Source of the DNA: Cyanobacteria bacterium UBA11372
Lineage (GTDB): Bacteria > Cyanobacteriota > Cyanobacteriia > Cyanobacteriales > Aerosakkonemataceae
Direction: 5' to 3'
Assembly: GCA_003486675.1 (NCBI GenBank)
Contig: DNGG01000220.1
Coordinates: forward strand, 1-5,600
DNA length: 5,600 nucleotides
This document shows, piece by piece, positions 1-4,313 of the stretch; within the stretch, counting starts at the first letter, position 1, and each line of letters starts with the position of its first letter. The notes under the pieces were generated by a model, which was given only the letters and a program-made list of their open reading frames with translations, had not been told where the DNA came from and ran no database searches. The translations under genes and the position numbers were made by a program.

Positions 1-930
1 AACTACGAATACTGCGACGAAAAGCGCAACACCTGTCCCGCAAAAGATTATATGGGTGACGTGGTGAGATTTTGGGTAGGCGAATATCACCTGGACGGAA
101 TTCGCTTCGACGCCTTAAAACAACTGGATAATCGGGAATTTTTGCATTGGATTACCCAGTCAGCCAAAAAAGCAAGTGGAGGGAAAAAGCCTTTCTACAA
201 CGTTGGCGAACAAGTTCCAGAAGACGTTAACATTGTAACTCCCAACGGGCCGATGGATGGTTGCTGGCACGATAGTTTTTATCACTTCGTACAGCCGATT
301 CTCTGCGGGGAAAGCTTCGATCTCGAACAACTGATGAATGTGCTATATCCGAAGCGGCAAGGATATCCAGAGGGAATTAGCAAGCTGGTCAATTATATTA
401 CCAATCACGACCAAGAAAGATTGATCAGAAGTTTAGGCGATGTTGGCATTTTTGACGACGAAGCCTTTAAGCGGGTGAAACTGGGAGCTATTGTGTTAAT
501 GACCGCACCTGGAATTCCGATGATTTGGATGGGGCAAGAGTTTGGCGAGTACAAGAACAGAGAACCTAATCAGCCGAAAAAACTTGAATGGGATTTGCTT
601 AAAAATGACCGCAATCGCGATTTGTTTGAGTTTTACAAAGGGTTAATTGCTTTCCGCAAGCAAACTTCCGCGCTTAAGAGTACGCAGGTTGATTTTATCC
701 ATGCAAATCCAGAGGGTAAAGTTTTAGCTTATGCTCGTTCGGATGGACAAGAATCGCAAGTTATTGTGGTTGCCAATTTTTCTGACCAATCTTTTGATGA
801 ATATCAAATTACCGATTTTCCTAATGGAAATTGGCAATTGTGGGGCAGCGATCGCACTCTCGAAATAACCGATAATCAGTTAAGTCTTGAATTGCCTGCT
901 AACGAAGCACAAATTTTTGTGCGTCACTAA
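1..930 (+). CDS. GH13 alpha-amylase/branching-type glycosyl hydrolase, C-terminal part
   Basis: The frame is open from base 1 to a TAA at 928-930 (309 residues in window), so the 5' end lies outside; the ATG at 52 is internal. GH13 landmarks are visible: region II DGIRFDA with the nucleophile Asp at 109-111, region III NVGEQ with the acid/base Glu at 208-210, and region IV TNHDQE with the transition-state Asp at 409-411. The barrel ends with a GQEFGEY stretch followed by KKLEWDLL, which resembles glycogen branching enzymes and trehalohydrolases. The last ~90 residues look like the C-terminal beta domain (VLAYARSD, VIVVANFSD). Region I and any N-terminal CBM48-like domain are off-window. The family cleaves or rearranges alpha-glucosidic bonds through a retaining mechanism; a cytosolic role in glycogen or maltodextrin turnover is likely. 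It is not a standard GlgB, because region III is GEQ rather than EEST. Exact specificity cannot be assigned. Confidence 0.88.
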   Translation, partial: NYEYCDEKRNTCPAKDYMGDVVRFWVGEYHLDGIRFDALKQLDNREFLHWITQSAKKASGGKKPFYNVGEQVPEDVNIVTPNGPMDGCWHDSFYHFVQPILCGESFDLEQLMNVLYPKRQGYPEGISKLVNYITNHDQERLIRSLGDVGIFDDEAFKRVKLGAIVLMTAPGIPMIWMGQEFGEYKNREPNQPKKLEWDLLKNDRNRDLFEFYKGLIAFRKQTSALKSTQVDFIHANPEGKVLAYARSDGQESQVIVVANFSDQSFDEYQITDFPNGNWQLWGSDRTLEITDNQLSLELPANEAQIFVRH

Positions 931-946
931 TCAGCAAACAAGGCAA

Positions 947-1034
947 AAGTCTACATCCCGCCCGGAAATTAATTTCCGGACTAATAGCTCAAGTGTACAC
1001 CCCGCCCGGAAATAAATTTCCGGGCTAATAGATC
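947..1034. repeat. Two tandem 44-bp repeat units
   Basis: Bases 947-990 and 991-1034 align end to end with five differences in 44. Both begin AAGT.TACA, carry a CCCGGAAAT palindrome and end CTAATAG.TC. A third unit starts (AAGTCGG at 1035) and then diverges. Each unit holds one hairpin of the array described separately. The sequence has no coding look and no uniform spacers of CRISPR type. Such palindromic intergenic units are common in filamentous cyanobacteria; no function is evident. Confidence 0.8.
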
Positions 1035-1115
1035 AAGTCGGTTAAAACCGACTAAATGTAATCAAACCAGTCCGTTTTAACGGACTTTCGCTACTCGCTG
1101 TGGGAATTTATTCCC
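962..1115. repeat. Array of five short hairpins
   Basis: There are five successive inverted repeats. (1) 962-979 is a perfect 18-bp palindrome around CCGGAAATT. (2) 1004-1013 pairs with 1016-1025 (GCCCGGAAAT arms). (3) 1036-1043 pairs with 1046-1053 (AGTCGGTT arms). (4) 1069-1076 pairs with 1079-1086 (AGTCCGTT arms). (5) 1102-1107 pairs with 1110-1115 (GGGAAT arms). Hairpins 2-5 all have a 2-nt centre. None is followed by a clear T-run, so they are not classical intrinsic terminators. They sit just 3' of the amylase stop and 3' of the convergent stress gene, so they may protect or end both transcripts. They fill most of the 237-bp gap; nothing else is seen there. Confidence 0.85.
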
Positions 1116-1167
1116 TGGCGCGGTCAATATTTTTGCAAGAGGTTTAGATAAACTCAGATCTGAGCAA

Positions 1168-1707
1168 TTAACCAAAAATGCCCCAATTTTGAATGCCTTG
1201 ATGGCTAAAGATTTCTCCAGCACGATTAATTTGTTCATCGCTGCCGTCTACGATCGCTAAATAGTATCCTTGGATCAGGCGATCGCTATAAGTTCTCGCT
1301 TGGGGTTCGTCAATACCCAATTCAGTCAGTGCTTTCACCAATCCACCGATATTTGCAGTAGTCATAGCCGTACCTGCCACACCTGTAAGCAACGCTACGC
1401 CGAGGCTACCAGCGGCTAGAATGGGGCCGATACCGGGAAGCGCTAAACTGGTCAAACCGACTAAAACAGTACCCCAGGTAGCACTTGTAACCGCGTCTCC
1501 CATTGCTCCTGTGGAATCTACATCGCGATTGCCGATGCGATCGCTCATTGTTACACCGCTAAGTTCAGCGTTTTCATCGGCTTGCTTGGCAATGATGGAA
1601 ACGTTTTCCATGGGAAAGCCAGAAGCTTTTAATTCATTCATTGCTTGTTCTGCGGCTTTACGGCTGGGGAAGATGCCAAAAGCACGTTTTTTAGCGATCG
1701 CAACCAT
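1168..1707 (-). CDS. General stress protein, YflT-like domain with Gly-rich hydrophobic core
   Basis: The 179-residue protein starts at the ATG at 1707-1705, chosen because AGGAGG (1718-1713) lies 5 nt upstream and the conserved domain begins directly after it. Residues about 6-41 (AFGIFPSRKAAEQAMNEL..GF..ENVSIIA) match the pattern of the YflT/general stress protein 17M domain. Residues about 42-77 are polar and Asp-rich. Residues about 78-128 are a long Gly/Ala/Leu segment with one or two possible membrane-inserting or glycine-zipper helices. Residues 128-179 (LGIDEPQARTYSDRLIQGYYLAIVDG) form a second small alpha/beta unit. Cyanobacterial homologues are often annotated as general stress or low-temperature-induced proteins; their biochemistry is not settled. 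It is transcribed divergently from crtW. The frame stays open upstream to 1926, but that 73-residue extension has no domain character and contains the ribosome binding site. Confidence 0.82.
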   Translation of the reverse strand: MVAIAKKRAFGIFPSRKAAEQAMNELKASGFPMENVSIIAKQADENAELSGVTMSDRIGNRDVDSTGAMGDAVTSATWGTVLVGLTSLALPGIGPILAAGSLGVALLTGVAGTAMTTANIGGLVKALTELGIDEPQARTYSDRLIQGYYLAIVDGSDEQINRAGEIFSHQGIQNWGIFG

Positions 1708-1712
1708 ATTTT

Positions 1713-1718
1713 CCTCCT
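1713..1718 (-). promoter_or_regulatory. Strong ribosome binding site of the stress protein gene
   Basis: On the minus strand AGGAGG precedes the ATG at 1707 by AAAAT (5 nt). It is the best Shine-Dalgarno match in the window, and it decides the start against the longer open frame that begins at 1926. Confidence 0.85.
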
Positions 1719-1968
1719 GCTGCCCTGTCCGACTCATATTAAAACTTTCGTCTTTTCTTAATATTTTTGTTGTTAAATTTACATGTTTCATCCCTCTAGC
1801 GATGTAGCCCGCGAACTCAGCCATTAAACAAAAGCACGCATCAACAAAATCCCTTGCCACGGGCGAGCGCTCAAACATTTTATCCAGTACAAATATCGGT
1901 CTTAAGAAAGGGAGACATTTTGCCACTATAGATAGACATTATCGCTGTAATGGGTCGTTAGCATGAAG

Positions 1969-1995
1969 GCGTAACAAAGCGTAATACAGCGGTAA
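1969..1995 (+). promoter_or_regulatory. Three GCGTAA-like motifs at 10-nt spacing before crtW
   Basis: GCGTAA occurs at 1969-1974 and 1979-1984, and GCGGTAA at 1989-1995. The repeat starts are exactly 10 nt apart and the last one is 6 nt from the crtW GTG. Spacing of one helical turn could suit a DNA-binding protein or a leader RNA element, but three short copies can arise by chance. Confidence 0.3.
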
Positions 1996-2001
1996 AAAGG
2001 C

Positions 2002-2745
2002 GTGCAATCACTCAGAATTACCTCAATTTATGAGGATGAAGAATCTAATAAAGGAATAGCGATCGCTGTTTCCATCATTAGTTTATGGGCGATAAGTCTA
2101 ATCTTTCTACTTAACCTTGACCTTGACCAAATTCCTATTATTTGGTTAGGGGTTGGTTTGGTTTTACAAACCTTTTTATATACAGGTTTATTTATTACGG
2201 CTCACGATGCTATGCATGGGGTGGTTTATCCCAAAAACCCCACAATTAATAACTTTGTAGGAACAGTAGCCTTATTGGTTTATGGACTATTTTCTTACAA
2301 AGAATTGTTGAAAAAGCATCATTTGCACCATCGCTTTCCTTCTAGCGAAAAAGATCCAGATTTCCACGACCTCAAGCACAAAGACTTTTTTAGCTGGTAT
2401 CTTTATTTTATGAAAAATTACTGGAGTTGGACAAGACTAATGGGATTAGGTTTAATCTTCATTATTCTGCATTTTGCGCTCCAGATTCCCATCGCCAACA
2501 TGGCTTTATTTTGGATAATTCCTTCGATTTTGAGTTCGGTGCAATTGTTTTATTTTGGGACTTTTTTGACCCACCAAGAGCCAGAAGATGGTTATACAAA
2601 TCCTCATCGCGCCGAAAGTACTTCATTTCCAGTTTTCTGGTCGTTTATCACTTGCTATCATTTTGGCTATCACGAGGAACATCACGAATATCCTAATCTT
2701 CCTTGGTGGAAGTTACCAGAAGTGCGCGAACGGCAAAACTGTTAG
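2002..2745 (+). CDS. crtW: Beta-carotene ketolase, CrtW type
   Basis: This 247-residue membrane-bound di-iron oxygenase of the fatty-acid-hydroxylase/desaturase superfamily adds the 4-keto group to beta-ionone rings, giving echinenone and canthaxanthin. Histidine motifs are all present: HDAMH (residues 68-72), HHLHH (106-110) and HEEHH (224-228). Signature stretches FITAHDAMHGVVYPKNP, SWYLYFMKNYW, PSILSSVQLFYFGTFL and CYHFGYHEEHHEYP..PWWKLPE match Nostoc CrtW closely, from memory. Hydrophobic segments lie near residues 18-38, 46-66, 83-98, 145-163 and 168-190. Length is normal (about 240-260). The start is GTG at 2002: an in-frame TAA at 1993-1995 closes the frame just upstream and no ATG gives a full N-terminus. 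The ribosome binding site is poor (AAAAAGG directly before), suggesting modest translation. Products are photoprotective, and echinenone-type carotenoids are ligands of the orange carotenoid protein. Confidence 0.95.
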   Translation: MQSLRITSIYEDEESNKGIAIAVSIISLWAISLIFLLNLDLDQIPIIWLGVGLVLQTFLYTGLFITAHDAMHGVVYPKNPTINNFVGTVALLVYGLFSYKELLKKHHLHHRFPSSEKDPDFHDLKHKDFFSWYLYFMKNYWSWTRLMGLGLIFIILHFALQIPIANMALFWIIPSILSSVQLFYFGTFLTHQEPEDGYTNPHRAESTSFPVFWSFITCYHFGYHEEHHEYPNLPWWKLPEVRERQNC

Positions 2746-2903
2746 TGCCTAATTTACCAGAAAAAATGGAAGGAAAAATTAATTACCCTCGCTCCCAATC
2801 CTATCTTAGAAACCGGGCTTCCGTAAGCGTCAGCCGAACGGTGTCTTTTGCGCTCTTTCGTTTCATAAAGGATTTTTTAGGTGAAACCCGGAAGGATGAG
2901 CGT
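2746..2903. other. Intergenic region after crtW with degenerate palindromic repeat
   Basis: No coding signal is supported here. AGAAACCGGGCTTCCG (2808-2823) and GAAACCCGGAAG (2883-2894) can pair in part (CTTCCG with CGGAAG; CCGGG with CCCGG) across about 65 nt. They look like remnants of the AGAAACCGGG-type dispersed repeats seen in filamentous cyanobacteria. No T-run terminator for crtW is visible. Confidence 0.4.
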
Positions 2904-2938
2904 AACTGTCAACTGTCAACTGTCAACTGTCAACTGTT
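2904..2938. repeat. Heptanucleotide tandem repeat (AACTGTC)n
   Basis: AACTGTC occurs four times without interruption (2904-2931) and is followed by AACTGTT (2932-2938). This is the short tandemly repeated repetitive (STRR) heptamer style described in filamentous cyanobacteria. It ends 3 nt before the stop codon of the CheY-like gene. The same heptamer in the same orientation reappears at 3415-3430 on the other side of that gene. Confidence 0.9.
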
Positions 2939-2941
2939 GAA

Positions 2942-3316
2942 CTAGCTCCAGCCGAGTGCAATACCGATCTGCTCGGCTAATAACAAGGGACGAAAAGGTT
3001 TGGCGAAAACAGCAGCAACGTCCAAATTGGCAAAGTTTTCTCGCTCTGATTGTTGGGCTTTTGCTGTTACTAAAATGACTGGAATTGCTTGAGTTTTTGG
3101 ATTGGCTTTTAGGTGTTGCAAAGTTGCTCTACCATCCATATCCGGCATCATCATATCTAACAAAATCGCATCCGGCTGATGCTCTGCCGCTACTTTCAAT
3201 CCTTCCTCGCCGCAACTGGCAATTAATACGTTCCAACCTGCACCCATTTCTAGCCCTAGTTGGGCGATTTCTCGCACATCGTCCTCATCGTCAATTATTA
3301 AAATGGTTTTGCTCAT
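2942..3316 (-). CDS. Stand-alone CheY-like response regulator receiver
   Basis: The 124-residue protein is one receiver domain with no output domain. Visible residues are the acidic pair Asp9/Asp10 (ILIIDDEDD), phospho-acceptor Asp54 (ILLDMMMPDMDG; codon at 3155-3157), Thr84 (ILVTAKA) and Lys106 (FAKPF), so it should be competent for phosphotransfer from a histidine kinase or HPt protein. The ATG at 3316 is preceded by GGAG with 7 nt spacing. The TAG stop is at 2944-2942. It lies on the same strand as, and downstream of, the HPt-REC-GGDEF gene, separated by the toxin-antitoxin unit and the duplicated GGDEF tail. It may originally have been the next gene of that unit and a phosphorelay partner; that is inference. 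The gene is bracketed by AACTGTC heptamers. Confidence 0.93.
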   Translation of the reverse strand: MSKTILIIDDEDDVREIAQLGLEMGAGWNVLIASCGEEGLKVAAEHQPDAILLDMMMPDMDGRATLQHLKANPKTQAIPVILVTAKAQQSERENFANLDVAAVFAKPFRPLLLAEQIGIALGWS

Positions 3317-3414
3317 TTTCAGTCTCCCTCGCCAGCAGTTAAAGCACAGTCGCCGTCCATCATAGATCCAAATCGGGAAGAACTAGGGAAGAAATTTTAA
3401 TCAAGGCTATTTAC

Positions 3415-3430
3415 CTGTCAACTGTCAACT
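3415..3430. repeat. Second heptamer tract (AACTGTC)n, upstream of the CheY gene
   Basis: CTGTC-AACTGTC-AACT runs from 3415 to 3430, a little over two units, in the same orientation as the longer tract at 2904-2938. It abuts the duplicated GGDEF tail (from 3432), so the remnant reading frame on the minus strand ends inside the heptamers (residues PVDS then TGA at 3420-3418). Confidence 0.85.
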
Positions 3431-3606
3431 GGTAAAGTGCTGCTGGCAATTTGATACAAGGATTGTAGAGTGATTCCATCGGTGGGATACTCTGCGATCG
3501 CAACACCAAAATCAACCTGAAATCGATTCCCATCGGGTGCTGTAAACACTTGTGTTCGCAATGCAGTTAAGAGATCCGAGATGCGATCGCAAGCTGCCAT
3601 TTTAGG
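3418..3606 (-). pseudogene. Headless duplicate of the GGDEF gene 3' end
   Basis: Read on the minus strand this encodes DRISDLLTALRTQVF...QIASSTL, identical over about 54 residues to the C-terminus of the regulator at 4314-5600. The single base difference inside the shared block (3562 versus 4449) is a silent Ala codon change. Upstream, KMAAC aligns with KLEAG of the parent and then similarity ends. It lacks the HPt, REC and most of the GGDEF domain, so it cannot be a working cyclase. An ATG at 3600-3598 lies 1 nt after the PIN-gene stop (TAA-A-ATG), so a 60-residue peptide could be made by reinitiation, though no ribosome binding site of its own is evident. The frame closes in the heptamer repeat. 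It is most simply a duplication scar. Confidence 0.85.
3432..3595. repeat. Direct repeat copy A (164 bp) of the regulator 3' end
   Basis: Base-by-base comparison with 4319-4482 gives 162 of 164 matches; the differences are at 3562/4449 and 3591/4478. Identity drops after the HIP1 site at 3583-3590, although 10 of the 14 positions 3591-3604 still match. On the other side it stops abruptly at the AACTGTC tract. The offset between copies is 887 bp. Confidence 0.95.
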
Positions 3607-4009
3607 GAAGTTGAAAAGGATTAACAATTGCCAATCCATCAATGTTTGAGTAGCCAAAGTCCTCTGTGTAAAGAGTTTGAACATTTGCTTCCAAACAAGC
3701 AGCAACGATCGTGGCATCCCAGTAGGATAGACTGAAGCGATTTAGCAAATTCTCTGCACGATCGAGAATCATCCAGGTTGGAAGAGCAGTATACCAAACC
3801 TGCTGCAAGTCACGAATATACTGCCATGCTTGCGCTCTGTTATATCCTAGCGGTTCAAGCTTACGACTGGCTGCTAGATACTCACATGCAACTTGCCACA
3901 GTAAAACACCATCCGTCAGAGACAAAACTAAAGAAGAAGCTATTCCCTGTTTAACCGGATCGCGAGGATCGTTGACGTAGATCAGAATGTTAGTATCAAC
4001 GGCGTTCAT
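3602..4009 (-). CDS. PIN-domain ribonuclease toxin (VapC-like)
   Basis: The 135-residue single PIN domain is of normal length for VapC-type toxins. Candidate metal-binding acids in the usual order are Asp5 (AVDTNILIY), Glu43 (VACEYL), Asp98 (YWDATIVAAC) and Asp116 (LYTEDFG), so the Mg-dependent RNase site looks complete. Family members cut tRNA, rRNA or mRNA and stop growth when freed from the antitoxin. The ATG at 4009 lies inside the antitoxin's last codons (14-nt overlap), the classic arrangement for coupled translation of a toxin-antitoxin pair. The TAA at 3604-3602 is at the very edge of the duplicated GGDEF tail, and the weak similarity of that edge to the parent gene includes this TAAA stretch. 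The exact RNA target cannot be read from sequence. Confidence 0.9.
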   Translation of the reverse strand: MNAVDTNILIYVNDPRDPVKQGIASSLVLSLTDGVLLWQVACEYLAASRKLEPLGYNRAQAWQYIRDLQQVWYTALPTWMILDRAENLLNRFSLSYWDATIVAACLEANVQTLYTEDFGYSNIDGLAIVNPFQLP

Positions 4010-4238
4010 GCAGCATTTCCCTTGTTAACTTAGGAGCATTAAGCGGAATCGGATTTTGCTGCATTCGCTCAATCAATTCTCTTAGAAAACGTTGCTTGGT
4101 AGCCAGATCGGTAATTTGTGGTACTACAACTTGAGGTGATTGGATAACTAGATCAACTTCAGCACCTTCAGGTAAGTTGCAAGGGGTTTGTAAAATGAAT
4201 GTGCCGTTACGATAAATGGCTTTGAGGGCGTAGGGCAT
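3996..4238 (-). CDS. AF2212/DUF104-like antitoxin
   Basis: The 80-residue protein starts at the ATG at 4238-4236, with GGAG 8 nt upstream; a GTG further up (4271) gives 11 extra residues but has weaker support and lies at the presumed transcription start. The N-terminus ALKAIYRNGTFIL..PCNLPEGAEVDLVI is the DUF104/AF2212-like pattern: a short beta-rich, probably DNA-binding or dimerising half. The C-terminal half (KQRFLRELIERMQQNPIP..APKLTREMLHERR) is a helical, charged tail of the kind that wraps around and blocks a PIN toxin. Its end overlaps the toxin start by 14 nt. In this family the antitoxin neutralises the toxin and, often with it, represses the shared promoter. The assignment rests on remembered family pattern plus the neighbouring PIN gene. 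Confidence 0.85.
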   Translation of the reverse strand: MPYALKAIYRNGTFILQTPCNLPEGAEVDLVIQSPQVVVPQITDLATKQRFLRELIERMQQNPIPLNAPKLTREMLHERR

Positions 4239-4273
4239 AAACAAGGCTCCGTGCCGATCTCTGGGAGTCACTG

Positions 4274-4313
4274 GGTTATATTTTAAGCTTAACCGATTGT
4301 CCCACAGATAACC
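4274..4313. repeat. Inverted repeat and palindrome around the antitoxin promoter
   Basis: GGTTAT (4274-4279) and ATAACC (4308-4313) form an inverted repeat 28 bp apart, with the perfect palindrome TTAAGCTTAA (4283-4292) between them. The arms bracket the predicted -35 and -10 boxes, a plausible operator layout for autoregulation by the toxin-antitoxin complex; this is inference. Confidence 0.4.
4275..4303 (-). promoter_or_regulatory. Candidate sigma-70 promoter of the toxin-antitoxin operon
   Basis: On the minus strand GGGACA (4303-4298; four of six to TTGACA) is followed after 17 nt by TATAAC (4280-4275; five of six to TATAAT). Transcription would begin near 4268, leaving a leader of about 30 nt before the antitoxin ATG. 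It lies in the 75 bp between the regulator stop and the antitoxin. Confidence 0.5.

Larger units (their letters stand above)
1708..2001. promoter_or_regulatory. Divergent control region between stress gene and crtW
   Basis: This 294-bp gap separates two divergently transcribed genes and must hold both promoters unless they lie inside coding DNA. The part near the stress gene (about 1738-1785) is AT-rich and contains a 13-bp imperfect inverted repeat, TGTTAAATTTACA (1771-1783, one mismatched pair). The crtW side contains TTGCCA (1919-1924) and TATAGA (1928-1933), but not with usual spacing, so I do not call a definite sigma-70 promoter for either gene. The only long open frame across it is the upstream extension of the stress gene, judged non-coding. 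Confidence 0.5.

Noticed and set aside
947..1034. CRISPR array
   Set aside because: There are only two contiguous 44-bp units with no unique spacers between them and no cas genes in view.
962..1115. Intrinsic terminators
   Set aside because: The hairpins are real but none is followed by a T-run on either strand, so the standard terminator call is not supported.
1421..1807. Plus-strand open frame opposite the stress gene
   Set aside because: It is antisense to a recognisable protein, with no family pattern and a biased composition expected of a shadow frame.
1708..1926. 73-residue N-terminal extension of the stress protein frame
   Set aside because: It has no domain character, and a near-perfect ribosome binding site lies inside it just before the ATG at 1707, where the conserved domain starts.
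2427..2945. Two plus-strand frames overlapping or following crtW
   Set aside because: The first is a shadow of crtW in another frame. The second begins inside crtW and ends in the heptamer tract, with repeat-derived sequence and no family pattern.
3085..3342. Plus-strand frame opposite the CheY-like gene
   Set aside because: It is antisense to a clear receiver domain and has no independent support.
3607..3717. Upstream part of the frame containing the GGDEF remnant
   Set aside because: It overlaps the PIN toxin in another frame; similarity to the parent regulator stops near 3606, so the earlier residues are not a real gene start.
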